DNA of 64,000 nucleotides, taken from positions 124,001 to 188,000 of the forward strand of contig NZ_JAFFSX010000004.1 in assembly GCF_017948485.1 (NCBI RefSeq), given 5' to 3'. Positions within the stretch are counted from its first letter, which is position 1; each line of letters starts with the position of its first letter. Positions 1 to 8,814 of the stretch are shown here, in pieces. The translations under genes were made by a program, and so were the position numbers. Source of the stretch: Streptomyces sp. GESEQ-35 (GTDB taxonomy: Bacteria > Actinomycetota > Actinomycetes > Streptomycetales > Streptomycetaceae). The notes below the pieces were generated by a model. The model saw only the letters and a list, made by a program, of their open reading frames with translations. It searched no databases and was not told the DNA's origin.

Positions 1-114
1 GTCGTCGAGAAGCTGAAGGGGCATCCGCTCTTCGCGCATGTCACGCTCACGCGGTCCGAGAGGTCCCAGATCGCAGCGCTTGTGACCGAAATGCTCGAAG
101 ACGGGACGATCTGA
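1..114 (+). CDS. PhoH-like protein, C-terminal 37 residues (partial)
   Basis: The window opens inside a gene that ends with TGA at 112-114. The visible tail contains [17 protein letters not shown] followed by a short helix, which resembles the C-terminus of PIN-PhoH (YlaK-like) ATPases, where an HVTLTRxERS block closes the PhoH ATPase domain. This family is a cytoplasmic predicted RNA-linked NTPase/ribonuclease. Only the tail is present, so no catalytic motif can be checked and the family call rests on this block alone. Confidence 0.6.
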   Translation, partial: VVEKLKGHPLFAHVTLTRSERSQIAALVTEMLEDGTI

Positions 115-543
115 GGGATCTGGCAACCGATGCCCAATTAGGGCCGGTTACTTGGTAGTTGGCGCCGTCCAGCAAAGGCTCAGAGCCTAGTTGGGCGGCG
201 CCTTCGCGCGTCGTGCTTTCTCAAAATCCCTTGGGTCAAACGGGATGTGAGCTTTCACACGCAACTCAGAATTGCCACCCGGCGTCCGGGTGCGGCAGAG
301 TCTCATTCCTGTCAGGCCCCGCATACGACTCACCTGTACCCCCAGCGGTACGGCACCACCCAGGCATCACCGCCAACTCCATAGCTCCGTCGTATGCCGC
401 CCGAGCACCATGCGGCGCTCCCCTCGCGGGAGTTGCCCACCGGGCCCGTGCCTCCCGTGACCCCGCAGTTGGGAGGCCAGCGTTCAGGGGCACGATTGCG
501 TCCGCCAGGGTCACCGAAGCGGGCGATGCTGGAAGGAAACCGT
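115..543. other. Intergenic region upstream of the transglycosylase gene
   Basis: About 430 nt without a convincing gene. It holds a hairpin at 276-292 (CACCCGG, loop CGT, CCGGGTG) whose flanks pair further with a 2-nt bulge. Such long leaders often precede Streptomyces cell-wall hydrolase genes. I looked for a c-di-AMP (ydaO) riboswitch, which commonly precedes such genes, and did not find its conserved blocks. Confidence 0.4.
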
Positions 544-1239
544 GTGAGCCGGATTTCGGTCCGGGGATTCGCAGTGGCCTCGGCCACCGCGGTCACCGCT
601 GTCGGAAGTGTCGTCGGCGTTGCCTCGGGCAGCACCGCGCAGAACAACGACGCCGAAGCGGCGGCAGCCGACCTGACGCTGCTCGCGGACATACCCGCGG
701 GCCAGCAGGCCCAGGTCCAGACCACATCCCTCACTCAGCAGGCCGAGACCCAGGCCATCGCCGCGGACACGACCGCCAAGAAGGACGCCGAGGAGGCAGC
801 CCGCAAGGCCGCCGCCGAGTCCGCGGTCGCGAAGAAGGAAGCCGCCGAACAGGCGGCGCAGGAGGCCAAGGAGCGCGCAGAGGCAGAAGAAGCGGCCAGC
901 CGCAGTGCCACGCGTGACGCCTCCGACTTCACCCCCCAGAGCTCGTACTCCATCGGAGAGATCCAGTCGATGGCGCAGTCGATGGTGGCGAGCGACCAGT
1001 ACCAGTGCTTCAGCAACATCGTGGACCACGAGTCCAGCTGGAACTACCAGGCCGTCAACGCCTCCTCCGGTGCCTACGGCCTCTTCCAGGCGCTGCCCGG
1101 CTCCAAGATGTCGTCCGCCGGCTCCGACTGGCAGACCAACCCGGCCACGCAGATCAAGTGGGGCCTCAGCTACATGAACGACCGCTACGGCAGCCCGTGC
1201 GACGCCTGGTCCTTCTGGCAGGCCAACAACTGGTACTGA
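544..1239 (+). CDS. Secreted lytic-transglycosylase-like (SLT fold) protein
   Basis: Protein of 231 aa. The hydrophobic N-terminus (about residues 8-30) looks like a signal peptide. Residues ~60-125 are Ala/Glu/Lys-rich and predicted coiled coil. The C-terminal ~85 residues form a lysozyme/SLT-like domain with HESSWNYQAVN, where Glu163 is the likely catalytic acid, followed by GAYGLFQALPGSKM. It probably cleaves peptidoglycan outside the cell. GTG 544 is chosen because GGAAGGAAA at 531-539 sits 4 nt upstream; ATG 526 is in frame but has no such site. A strong terminator follows. Confidence 0.8.
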   Translation: MSRISVRGFAVASATAVTAVGSVVGVASGSTAQNNDAEAAAADLTLLADIPAGQQAQVQTTSLTQQAETQAIAADTTAKKDAEEAARKAAAESAVAKKEAAEQAAQEAKERAEAEEAASRSATRDASDFTPQSSYSIGEIQSMAQSMVASDQYQCFSNIVDHESSWNYQAVNASSGAYGLFQALPGSKMSSAGSDWQTNPATQIKWGLSYMNDRYGSPCDAWSFWQANNWY

Positions 1240-1263
1240 GCCGCCGTTCGCTCAACCTTTCCG

Positions 1264-1294
1264 AGCCCCTCACCGTCCTTCGGTGAGGGGCTTT
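1264..1294 (+). terminator. Intrinsic terminator after the SLT gene
   Basis: Perfect 12-bp stem, 1264-1275 pairing with 1281-1292, around a TCCTT loop, followed by TT. It lies 24 nt after the stop codon. Confidence 0.85.
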
Positions 1295-1379
1295 CGGCTC
1301 TCGCCACGTACGGCATGTACGGTCGGACCGGACGACTCCGGGGGGAGTGGTGGGGACAGACGGGGGCAAGGGACGGATC

Positions 1380-2732
1380 ATGTCGCGAGTGCCAGGGTGG
1401 CTCAGTCGGCTGGGCGCCGGACTGACCGAAATGGGAGAGCGGCTGGACGAGCGCCGCGCCGAGGTGGAGCGGGCGGACGCCGAGCCGGTGACCGCGTCGG
1501 TGGCTGCCAAGGCCCCGGACGAAACTCCGGACCGGATCCCGCCGCCGCCCGACTACGCCCCTGAGATCGCGCCCCGCTCCGACCGTCCCGACCCGGCGCT
1601 CGCCGTGCCGTGGGGGGTCCGGGTCGCCGCGGAGGCCGGCTGGCGGCTGCTGGTCCTCGCGGGCACGCTGTGGGTGCTGATGCGGGTCATCAGCGCCGTC
1701 CAGCTCGTGGTGCTGTCGTTCGTGGCCGCGCTGCTGATCACCGCGCTGCTGGAGCCCGCGGTGACGCGGCTGCGGCGATACGGCGTGCCGCGCGGCATCG
1801 CCACCGCGCTCGCCGCGATCCTCGGCTTCGTGGTGATGGGGCTGATCGGCTGGTTTGTGACCTGGCAGGTCATGGAGAACATCGACAACCTCTCCGACCA
1901 GGTCCAGGACGGCATCGACGAGTTGCGCAACTGGCTGCTCAACAGCCCGTTCCACGTCACCGACAAGCAGATCAACGACATCGCCGAGAATCTGCGGGAG
2001 GCGATCGGCGCCAACACCGACGAGATCACGTCCGCGGGCCTCGAAGGCGTGACGGTGATCGTCGAGGCGCTCACCGGCATCCTGCTGGCGGTCTTCTCGA
2101 CGCTGTTCCTCCTCTATGACGGCAAGCGCATCTGGCAGTGGTCGCTGAAGCTCGTGCCGGCGGCCGCCCGTCCGGGCGTGGCCGGTGCCGGCCCGCGCGC
2201 ATGGCGGACGCTCACGGCCTATGTGCGCGGCACGGTGCTGGTGGCCCTGATCGACGCCGTCTTCATCGGTATCGGCATCTACTTCCTGGACGTGCCGATG
2301 GCCGTCCCACTGGCCGTCTTCATCTTCCTGTTCTCCTTCATCCCGCTGGTGGGCGCGGTGGCCTCGGGCGCCCTGGCGGTCGTGGTGGCGCTGGTGACCC
2401 AGGGCGTCTTCACCGCGGTGATGACACTGGCGGTCGTGCTCGCGGTCCAGCAGATCGAGGGCCACATCCTCCAGCCGTTCATCCTCGGGCGGGCGGTCCG
2501 CGTCCATCCGCTGGCCGTGGTGCTGTCGGTGGCGGCGGGTGGCCTGGTCGCGGGCATCGGCGGTGCGATCGTCGCGGTGCCGCTGGTGGCGGTGACGAAC
2601 ACGGTGGTCAGCTATCTGAAGTCGTACTCCCAGGAGGCGGCGCTGCGGCAGTCCCCGCGGCCGAGGGGGGCCACCGCGATGGATGTGGCGCCGGTGCAGC
2701 CCACGCCGCCGTCGGACGCGGCCCCGTCGTAG
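1380..2732 (+). CDS. AI-2E family (PerM-like) membrane protein
   Basis: About 450 aa. A charged cytoplasmic N-terminus (~85 residues) precedes paired membrane segments, a soluble stretch with amphipathic helices (~165-225), and then a cluster of hydrophobic helices ending near residue 425. This is the layout of the AI-2E/PerM exporter family. Conserved features include the VxxFIPLVGAV and EGHILQPFILGRAVRVHP regions. The family includes TqsA-type transporters; the substrate is unknown here. ATG 1380 has GGGACGG just upstream; an in-frame GTG at 1347 would add 11 residues without an obvious ribosome site. Confidence 0.8.
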   Translation: MSRVPGWLSRLGAGLTEMGERLDERRAEVERADAEPVTASVAAKAPDETPDRIPPPPDYAPEIAPRSDRPDPALAVPWGVRVAAEAGWRLLVLAGTLWVLMRVISAVQLVVLSFVAALLITALLEPAVTRLRRYGVPRGIATALAAILGFVVMGLIGWFVTWQVMENIDNLSDQVQDGIDELRNWLLNSPFHVTDKQINDIAENLREAIGANTDEITSAGLEGVTVIVEALTGILLAVFSTLFLLYDGKRIWQWSLKLVPAAARPGVAGAGPRAWRTLTAYVRGTVLVALIDAVFIGIGIYFLDVPMAVPLAVFIFLFSFIPLVGAVASGALAVVVALVTQGVFTAVMTLAVVLAVQQIEGHILQPFILGRAVRVHPLAVVLSVAAGGLVAGIGGAIVAVPLVAVTNTVVSYLKSYSQEAALRQSPRPRGATAMDVAPVQPTPPSDAAPS

Positions 2733-2863
2733 CCCCGTCCCTGGGGGCTGCCGCCCCCAGACCCCCGCTTCGGCCTGAATGGCCTCGTCCTCAAACGCCG
2801 GACGGGCTGAAAATTCAGCCCGTCCGGCGTTTGAGGACAAAGCGGGGGCGAGAATCTGCGTCG
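2733..2863. repeat. Family A intergenic repeat with a perfect 25-bp hairpin
   Basis: Arms 2787-2811 and 2814-2838 are perfectly complementary with a 2-nt loop. An outer CCCCCGCTT / AAGCGGGGG pair can extend the structure. The right arm carries the CCGTCCGGCGTTTGAGGAC core that recurs at 18951 and 25604. It lies between convergent genes (AI-2E protein and ahpD) and probably acts as a bidirectional terminator. Confidence 0.85.
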
Positions 2864-3397
2864 TTACTCGGAGAGCACCGCTTCCGCGTCCAGCGTCACA
2901 CCGACCGCCTGGATCACCGAGGCGATCTTGAAGGCCTCCTGGATGACCTCGCGGTCCACGCCCGCCTTGCGCAGGACCTGCTCGTGGGAGTCCAGGCACA
3001 TGCCGCAGCCGTTGATGGCCGAGACGGCGAAGGACCACAGCTCGAAGTCGACCTTGTCGACACCGGGGTTGCCGATGACGTTCATACGGAGGCCGGCGCG
3101 CAGGGTGCCGTACTCGTGGTCGGAGAGCAGGTGGCGGGTGCGGTAGAAGACGTTGTTCATCGCCATGACCGCGGCGGCGGACCTGGCCGCCGTGTACGCC
3201 TCCGGCGTGAGGTTCGCCCTCGCCTCGGGTGCCAGCTCGCGCAGGACGATGGGGGAGCGCGACGCGATGGCCGTGGCCAGGACCGTGCCCCACAGCTGCT
3301 GGGCCGGGAGGTCCGAATTGCCGATGACCGAGCCCAGGTTGAGCTTCAGGTCCTTGGCGTAGTCCGGTACGGCGGACTTGAGGGTGTCGAGGGACAT
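2864..3397 (-). CDS. ahpD: Alkyl hydroperoxide reductase AhpD (AhpC-reducing protein)
   Basis: Protein of 177 aa, normal length for AhpD. The active-site motif CGMCLDSH gives Cys131 and Cys134 for the redox disulfide and His138 of the proton relay. In actinobacteria AhpD transfers electrons, via lipoylated proteins, to AhpC so that the peroxiredoxin can reduce peroxides. It starts 5 nt after the ahpC stop, so the two are surely co-transcribed, and it ends at the family A hairpin. Expression should follow OxyR control of ahpC. Confidence 0.95.
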   Translation of the reverse strand: MSLDTLKSAVPDYAKDLKLNLGSVIGNSDLPAQQLWGTVLATAIASRSPIVLRELAPEARANLTPEAYTAARSAAAVMAMNNVFYRTRHLLSDHEYGTLRAGLRMNVIGNPGVDKVDFELWSFAVSAINGCGMCLDSHEQVLRKAGVDREVIQEAFKIASVIQAVGVTLDAEAVLSE

Positions 3398-3402
3398 GTC
3401 CG

Positions 3403-3957
3403 TCACTCTCCGGCCAGCAGGGCGACCGGGTCCAGCGTCTCGTCGCCCTTGCTCCAGTTGCACGGGCACAGCTCGTCGGTCTGGAGGGCGTCCAGGACCC
3501 GCAGGACCTCCTTGGGGTTACGCCCGACGGAGCCGGCGGTCACCATGGTGAACTGGATCTCGTTGTTCTGGTCGACGACGAAGACCGCGCGCTTGGCGAA
3601 GCCGTCCTCGCCCTCGATGCCGAGGTCGCGCATCAGCTCGTGCCTGGAGTCGGCCATCATCGGGAACGGCAGGTCGCGCAGGTCGTCGTGGTCCTTGCGC
3701 CAGGCGTGGTGCACGAACTCCGAGTCACCGGAGAAGCCGAGGATCTGTGCGTCGCGGTCGGCGAACTCCTCGTTCAGCTTGCCGAAGGCCGCGATCTCGG
3801 TCGGGCAGACGAAGGTGAAGTCCTTCGGCCAGGCGAACACGATCTTCCACTTGCCCTCGTAGGTCTTGTGGTTGATCGTCTCGAACTCCTTGCCCTTCTC
3901 CAGCGAGACGCAGGCGGCCAGTTCGAACTCGGGGAACTTGTCACCGACAGTGAGCAC
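3403..3957 (-). CDS. ahpC: Alkyl hydroperoxide reductase AhpC (peroxiredoxin)
   Basis: Protein of 184 aa. The peroxidatic cysteine is Cys51 in FTFVCPTE. The C-terminal resolving region is ELCPCNW (Cys164/166). It is a cytosolic two-Cys peroxiredoxin that reduces H2O2 and organic peroxides. The GTG start at 3957 is supported by AAGGAG at 3963-3968. The gene is divergent from oxyR across a 133-nt regulatory region and forms an operon with ahpD. Confidence 0.95.
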   Translation of the reverse strand: MLTVGDKFPEFELAACVSLEKGKEFETINHKTYEGKWKIVFAWPKDFTFVCPTEIAAFGKLNEEFADRDAQILGFSGDSEFVHHAWRKDHDDLRDLPFPMMADSRHELMRDLGIEGEDGFAKRAVFVVDQNNEIQFTMVTAGSVGRNPKEVLRVLDALQTDELCPCNWSKGDETLDPVALLAGE

Positions 3958-3972
3958 TAACTCTCCTTGCAG

Positions 3973-4044
3973 CGAGGAAACGCCCATTGTGTGGGCGTTT
4001 CCCTCGGGTTGGACATGATCGATGCTTGCACATGCTGCATTGAT
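3973..4044. promoter_or_regulatory. ahpC-oxyR divergent control region: leader hairpin and dyad
   Basis: Two elements are visible. First, an inverted repeat at ~3973-3986 / 3992-4006 (stem core AAACGCCCA/TGGGCGTTT with one bulge) lies just upstream of the ahpC ribosome site, so it would be in the ahpC leader. Second, an imperfect dyad at 4018-4044 (ATCGATGC ... GCATTGAT) lies in an AT-richer stretch between the genes and is a candidate OxyR site. That OxyR binds here is inferred from the gene arrangement. Confidence 0.5.
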
Positions 4045-4090
4045 TATGGAAATAGCTACACTTGGTCGAGTTGATCGGAGGGAGCTATCA

Positions 4091-5038
4091 GTGACCGTAA
4101 GTAAAAGGAGGCAGCCCAGCCTCGCCCAGCTGCGTGCCTTCGCCGCCGTCGCCGACCATCTCCACTTCCGGGATGCCGCCGCCGCGATCGGCATGAGCCA
4201 GCCCGCCCTGTCCGGTGCCGTCTCCGCGCTGGAGGAGACCCTCGGCGTGACGCTGCTGGAGCGGACGACCCGCAAGGTGCTGCTCTCGCCCGCCGGCGAG
4301 CGTCTCGCCGTGCGCGCCAAGGCGGTGCTGGGGGAAGTGTCGGCGCTGCTGGAGGAGGCTGAGGCGGTCCGGGCCCCGTTCACCGGGGTGCTGCGCCTCG
4401 GGGTCATCCCGACCGTCGCGCCGTACGTCCTGCCGACCGTGCTGCGACTCATCCACGACCGGTACCCGGACCTCGACCTCCAGGTGCACGAGGAGCAGAC
4501 CGCCAACCTGGTCGACGGCCTCACCAGCGGACGGCTCGACCTGCTGCTGCTCGCCGTGCCCCTCGGCGTGCCGGGAGTCGCCGAACTCCCGCTGTTCGAC
4601 GAGGACTTCGTGCTCGTCACGCCCCTCGATCACGCGCTCGGCGGCCGGGAGGGCATCCCGCGCGAGGTGCTGCGCGAACTCAATCTCCTGCTGCTCGACG
4701 AGGGTCACTGTCTGCGCGACCAGGCACTCGACATCTGCCGGGAGGCGGGCCGTGCGGATGCACCCGTCACCACGACCGCCGCCGGACTGTCCACCCTCGT
4801 CCAGCTCGTCGCCGGCGGGCTCGGCGTGACCCTGCTGCCGCGCACCGCCGTCAAGGTCGAGACGACCCGCAGCAACCAACTCCTCACCGGCTACTTCGCC
4901 GAACCCGCGCCCACCCGCCGGATCGCCCTCGCGATGCGGGCGGGGGCGGCGCGAGGAGCGGAGTACGAGGAATTGGCCGCAGCGCTCCGTGAGGCGCTGC
5001 GGCCGCTTCCCGTACGGGTGGTGGAGAACGGTGACTGA
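4091..5038 (+). CDS. oxyR: Hydrogen-peroxide sensor OxyR (LysR family)
   Basis: Protein of 315 aa. N-terminal winged HTH (~6-65) with AAAIGMSQPALSGAVSALEE, then a LysR substrate-binding-like domain. The redox pair is Cys207 and Cys216 in GHCLRDQALDIC, the same nine-residue spacing as E. coli Cys199/Cys208. Oxidation to a disulfide would activate ahpC-ahpD and oxyR itself. GTG 4091 is chosen because GGAGGGA lies 8 nt upstream. A family B repeat follows. Confidence 0.93.
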   Translation: MTVSKRRQPSLAQLRAFAAVADHLHFRDAAAAIGMSQPALSGAVSALEETLGVTLLERTTRKVLLSPAGERLAVRAKAVLGEVSALLEEAEAVRAPFTGVLRLGVIPTVAPYVLPTVLRLIHDRYPDLDLQVHEEQTANLVDGLTSGRLDLLLLAVPLGVPGVAELPLFDEDFVLVTPLDHALGGREGIPREVLRELNLLLLDEGHCLRDQALDICREAGRADAPVTTTAAGLSTLVQLVAGGLGVTLLPRTAVKVETTRSNQLLTGYFAEPAPTRRIALAMRAGAARGAEYEELAAALREALRPLPVRVVENGD

Positions 5039-5054
5039 GTAGGTAGGGTGAAGT

Positions 5055-5125
5055 CGGCAGCGCCCCGAAGGGGCGCGGGGAACTGCGCGACCAGCCACGA
5101 CGGCGCCGCAGACGACCGACGGCAC
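5055..5125. repeat. Family B intergenic repeat
   Basis: Contains GGGGCGCGGGGAACTGCGCG followed by ACCAGCCACGACG. Near-identical or related copies lie at 22239-22330, 45195-45265 and 50368-50440, all in the same orientation and all between genes. Confidence 0.75.
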
Positions 5126-5153
5126 CAGCGCGGTACTTCCAGCCAGCGCTCAG

Positions 5154-7505
5154 CTACTCCGTACGCAGCCCGTCCGGCCGCATCAGCCGGAGCAGTGGCG
5201 GCAGGCTGAGGAGCGTCACGGCGAGGACGACCGCCGCGCCGGTGCCGGTCATCGTCAGCACGCTCGCCCAGTCCACGGTGATCGCGGTGTCCGACATCTT
5301 GAGCAGCACCGCGCCCAGGGTGAGACCGACCACCGAGGCCAGCAGCAGGCCGAGCGCGACCGGGATCGCCGTCTGCCACAGCACCGACAGGCTCAGCGTG
5401 CGCCGCCGGGTGCCGAAGGCGACCAGCGACGACAGCAGCTTCTTGCGCTCGCGCAACTGCTCCAGCTGCGAGACCAGCAGGCTCGCACCGATCAGCGCCA
5501 GCACACAGGCGGCGCCGACGAACAGGCCGGTGCGGATGGAGTCGTAGCGCTCGGAGCGGTTGCTGGAGGCCCACATCATCGGCTCGTTGATCGGGTCGAT
5601 CGTGGCCGCCGTGTTGCGTACCAGGTCCTGTACGTCTGGTACGGACTCGTCCAGGTTGAGGTAGATCTGGCCGGTCAGTTCCGGCGCGATCGCCGCGGGC
5701 AGCGCCTTCGGCGTGACCATGAAGCCGCCCCGCTCAAAGCCGGTCATGTCCTCGCGGGCCGTTGCCTTCTTCACGGTCGACGGCACGGTCCAGGCGACCG
5801 GCGTGGTCTTGGGGCCGTCCGTGTACCCCGAGTCGAAGTACACCGTGGTGCCGGGCTTCGCCAGCGCTTCCGTCTTCGTGTCGCTCTCGGCGCCCTGTAC
5901 GGCGAACACGTCCCCGTCGCGGCACGAGGTCAGGCCCGTCACCTCACGCAGCGAGGCACAGTCGCCGACGGTGACCTGGGCGCTGAGCTCGGCGTCCATG
6001 CGCCTCTCGCCGACGTAGCCCTCGGAGTACGCGTAGACCCGGCGCACCCCCTCGGTGTCCCGGAACTTCGCCGCGGACTGTGCGAGGGGCGTTCCGTCCG
6101 GCACGGACACCTGCATCTGCACCCGGTCCACGTCCTTGCCCGTCGGCTTGGTGTAGTCGCCCTCGACCCCGGCGAACAGCATCTGGAGCGCGATCGCCCC
6201 CGCCACCGCGACCGCGATGCCGTTGACCATGCGGGCCGCCGTGCCGCTGCTCAACTGAAGCCTGCGCACGGCCAGTTGCCAGGCGATGCCGCCCGAGCCG
6301 AGCTTGCCGACGACCGCCTCCACGATCCACGGCAGCAGCGCGGTCACGCCGACGAGCAGCAGCAGGACGCCGCCGATCACCAGGTACTGGTTGAAGTCCC
6401 CGCCGTCCCGGCCCTGGCCGACCATCGGGTAGAGCATCCCGAGCCCGGCCAGCGGCAGCAGCAGCCGCCACCACAGCCGACGCCGCGCGGGCTTCGCCGT
6501 ACGGACGACACCGAGCGGCTCGATCACCACCCCGCGCAGCGCGAACAGCGTGACCAGCACCGCGGCCGCCATCACCACGAGCGCGACCAGCACAGCCAGC
6601 GCGGGCGAGGGATCGAGGTAGCTCGGGAAGACGCTGACCTCGAACACCTCCAGGCTGCCCGCGATCTCACGGCCGACCAGGAAGAAGCCCGTACCGAAGA
6701 CCAGCCCGAGCGCGGCGCCCGCGAGCGCCTCACCCGCGGCCACCCGCCGGGTCATCCCGCTGTCGGAGCCGACCAGCCGCAGTGCCGCGAGCCGCCGGTC
6801 GCGCCGCTCGCCGCCGAACCGTACGGCCGCGGCGATGAACACGGCGACCGGCATCAGCAGCACGACGAAGACGACGAGGATCAGCAGGAGCAGAACGGGA
6901 TCCAGCGGGTCAGAGCTTGAGGTCTGGTCCCCGAACTTCGCGATCCGTACCACTTGATCGCCAGGGGCCACGCTGCTGCCGTCGGACCGCGGAGAGAGAC
7001 CGTCGCTGCCTCGGTAGAAGGCGAGTTCGGTCGGGCCGATCAGCCCGCTCTCCCCGATGGTCCCGGCGATCTTCTGCGGCAGCCGCTCCCGCAGCAGCTT
7101 CCCCTCGTCGGAGCCGAGCAGCTTCTTCAGCGCGGGGGAGACCACCATCTCGCCGACCGCCGGGAACCTCTCCACGCCCGGCGGCAGCGGCGCCTTCGGA
7201 CCCTCGGGCTGCATGTCCCGTCCGCGGATGCTCTTGTCGCGGAAGGTCGTACCACTGCTCGCGAGCAGCAGGGTGTTGTCCGCCTTCGGTATTTCCTTCG
7301 CGCCGTAGTTGATGTCCGACCGGGCCGCCTCCCGGCCGTGCCGGGCGTCCAGCGCGCTCGGGAGCGCCGTGGTCAACAGCAGCAGCGCCACCCCGAGTCC
7401 GACGCCGACACCCGTCAGCAGGACCCGGACCCAGCCCTCGCGTCCCCCGGCGAACGCGAACCTGACGCCCAGACCCAGGTCCCTCGCCCACTGCCGCATC
7501 CTCAT
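5154..7505 (-). CDS. ABC transporter permease, FtsX/MacB-like
   Basis: Protein of 783 aa. One N-terminal membrane helix (~28-48), a large extracytoplasmic domain, three helices (~205-325), further helices near 355-400 and 430, a second large extracytoplasmic domain (~450-610), and three C-terminal helices. This double FtsX arrangement is typical of actinobacterial MacB/LolE-like permeases for peptides, antibiotics or lipids. The ATG at 7505 overlaps the ATPase stop (ATGA), showing translational coupling. The substrate cannot be told; control by the upstream PadR suggests a stress or antibiotic inducer. Confidence 0.85.
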   Translation of the reverse strand: MRMRQWARDLGLGVRFAFAGGREGWVRVLLTGVGVGLGVALLLLTTALPSALDARHGREAARSDINYGAKEIPKADNTLLLASSGTTFRDKSIRGRDMQPEGPKAPLPPGVERFPAVGEMVVSPALKKLLGSDEGKLLRERLPQKIAGTIGESGLIGPTELAFYRGSDGLSPRSDGSSVAPGDQVVRIAKFGDQTSSSDPLDPVLLLLILVVFVVLLMPVAVFIAAAVRFGGERRDRRLAALRLVGSDSGMTRRVAAGEALAGAALGLVFGTGFFLVGREIAGSLEVFEVSVFPSYLDPSPALAVLVALVVMAAAVLVTLFALRGVVIEPLGVVRTAKPARRRLWWRLLLPLAGLGMLYPMVGQGRDGGDFNQYLVIGGVLLLLVGVTALLPWIVEAVVGKLGSGGIAWQLAVRRLQLSSGTAARMVNGIAVAVAGAIALQMLFAGVEGDYTKPTGKDVDRVQMQVSVPDGTPLAQSAAKFRDTEGVRRVYAYSEGYVGERRMDAELSAQVTVGDCASLREVTGLTSCRDGDVFAVQGAESDTKTEALAKPGTTVYFDSGYTDGPKTTPVAWTVPSTVKKATAREDMTGFERGGFMVTPKALPAAIAPELTGQIYLNLDESVPDVQDLVRNTAATIDPINEPMMWASSNRSERYDSIRTGLFVGAACVLALIGASLLVSQLEQLRERKKLLSSLVAFGTRRRTLSLSVLWQTAIPVALGLLLASVVGLTLGAVLLKMSDTAITVDWASVLTMTGTGAAVVLAVTLLSLPPLLRLMRPDGLRTE

Positions 7506-8188
7506 ACGACGCGCTCCATGTCCCGGGACTTGCCGTCCCGTACGACGATCTCGCGGTCCGAGTACGCGGCCACCCGCGCCTCGTGCGTGACCAGCACGAC
7601 GGCGGCGTTGGTGGACCGGGCGGCGTCCGTGAGCAGCTCCATCACCCGCTCGCCGTTGAGCGAGTCGAGCGCGCCGGTCGGCTCGTCGGCGAACAGCATG
7701 CGGGGGCTGGTGACCAGCGCCCGGGCCACGGCGACCCGCTGCCCCTGACCGCCGGACACCTCGCCGGGCCGCTTCTTGCGCAGATCGTCGACCTCCAGCC
7801 GCTCCATCCAGGACAGGGCGGTCCGCTCGGCCTCCTTGCGGCTCGTCCCGTTGAGCCGCAGCGGCAGGGCTACGTTCTCGACGCAGGTCAACTCCGGCAC
7901 CAACTGGCCGAACTGGAACACGAACCCGAACTCGCTCCGCCGCAGCGCACTGCGCTCGGCATCGCTCATCCTGGCCATCTCACGGCCGCCGTAGACGATG
8001 GACCCGGAGTCCGGCGGCACGATGCCCGCGAGGCAGTGCAGCAGGGTCGACTTTCCGGAGCCCGAGGGGCCCATCACGGCGACGACCTCGCCGGGGTGGA
8101 TGGAGAACTCGGCGCCGTCGAGGGCGGTGGTCGGACCGTACGCCTTGCGCAGATCGGTCGCGACGAGCAGGGAGCCTGCGGGGGTCAT
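7502..8188 (-). CDS. ABC transporter ATP-binding protein, LolD/MacB type
   Basis: Protein of 228 aa. Walker A GPSGSGKS, Q-loop region VFQFGQLVPELT, signature SGGQGQR, Walker B MLFADEPTGALDS and the switch-region VTHE are all intact. It energises the permease encoded immediately downstream. It overlaps padR upstream and the permease downstream by ATGA junctions, so padR, ATPase and permease form one tightly coupled operon. Confidence 0.93.
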   Translation of the reverse strand: MTPAGSLLVATDLRKAYGPTTALDGAEFSIHPGEVVAVMGPSGSGKSTLLHCLAGIVPPDSGSIVYGGREMARMSDAERSALRRSEFGFVFQFGQLVPELTCVENVALPLRLNGTSRKEAERTALSWMERLEVDDLRKKRPGEVSGGQGQRVAVARALVTSPRMLFADEPTGALDSLNGERVMELLTDAARSTNAAVVLVTHEARVAAYSDREIVVRDGKSRDMERVV

Positions 8189-8709
8189 CGGGTCACCGCC
8201 TCAGCGAGCTTGTCGAGCCGCGCGGCGGTCAGTTCCAGCCAGCGCAGATCGGCTTCGAGATGGAACAGGGCGTGGTCGCAGATCAGCTGGTCCGCGAGAT
8301 CGCCCTTGCGCTTGCGGTCGGTGAGTATCCGCATCATCCGCAGATGCTCGGAGCGCTGCGTGTCGAGGATGTCGGCGGCGTTCCGGTGCGTCAGCAGCGC
8401 GAGAACGACCTTGGTGTAGAGGGTCGACTGGAGATACGGCTCCGGCTTCTCCGGCGTCGCCAGCCAGCGCTGTACGTCGGTGATGCCGGCTTCGGTGATC
8501 GCGTACCGCTTGCGCTCAGGACCGCCGCCGGGCTCGATGCCGTCGACTTCTACGAGCCCGTTCTTCAGCAGTCGGGACATCGTCGAGTAGACCTGGCCGT
8601 AGTGCAGCGGCCGGTCGTGACCGAACTTCTCGTCGAAGGCCCGCTTCAGGTCGTAGCCGTGACGCGGGCCTGACTCCAGGAGCCCCAGGAGGGTGTGACC
8701 GATGGACAT
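8185..8709 (-). CDS. PadR-family transcriptional repressor
   Basis: Protein of 174 aa. N-terminal winged helix (MSIGHTLLGLLESGPRHGYD ..., LHYGQVYSTMSRLLKNGLVE) and a C-terminal helical dimerisation domain (Vir_act_alpha_C type). It likely represses its own operon with the ABC transporter. There is no Shine-Dalgarno sequence. A -10 like box TACAGT lies 7 nt before the ATG, so the mRNA is probably leaderless, and a GTATAC inverted repeat overlaps the promoter. Confidence 0.88.
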   Translation of the reverse strand: MSIGHTLLGLLESGPRHGYDLKRAFDEKFGHDRPLHYGQVYSTMSRLLKNGLVEVDGIEPGGGPERKRYAITEAGITDVQRWLATPEKPEPYLQSTLYTKVVLALLTHRNAADILDTQRSEHLRMMRILTDRKRKGDLADQLICDHALFHLEADLRWLELTAARLDKLAEAVTR

Positions 8710-8716
8710 GGGGAGG

Positions 8717-8749
8717 ACTGTACGCAGGGGGTATACCCCATGTGTATAC
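8717..8749 (-). promoter_or_regulatory. padR promoter with GTATAC-N7-GTATAC operator
   Basis: TACAGT (-10) occupies 8717-8722 on the minus strand, 7 nt before the ATG. Just upstream, GTATAC occurs at 8731-8736 and 8744-8749, giving a perfect dyad with 13-nt centre spacing. The position (-10 to -35 zone) suits autorepression by the PadR protein. Confidence 0.7.
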
Positions 8750-8814
8750 GTCGAGTGTGTAGAGCGGCACGGGGCGTACGACGGTGCAGGTGGGGGGCGA
8801 TTGTCACGATTCTG

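Noticed and set aside
115..543. Possible c-di-AMP (ydaO) riboswitch before the SLT gene
   Set aside because: Such switches often precede cell-wall hydrolases in actinobacteria, but the conserved blocks of the motif were not found; only an ordinary hairpin is visible.
1185..3293. 702-codon reading frame on the minus strand across the AI-2E gene
   Set aside because: Arg/His/Gly-rich nonsense composition, antisense to a gene with clear family motifs; a GC-rich shadow frame.
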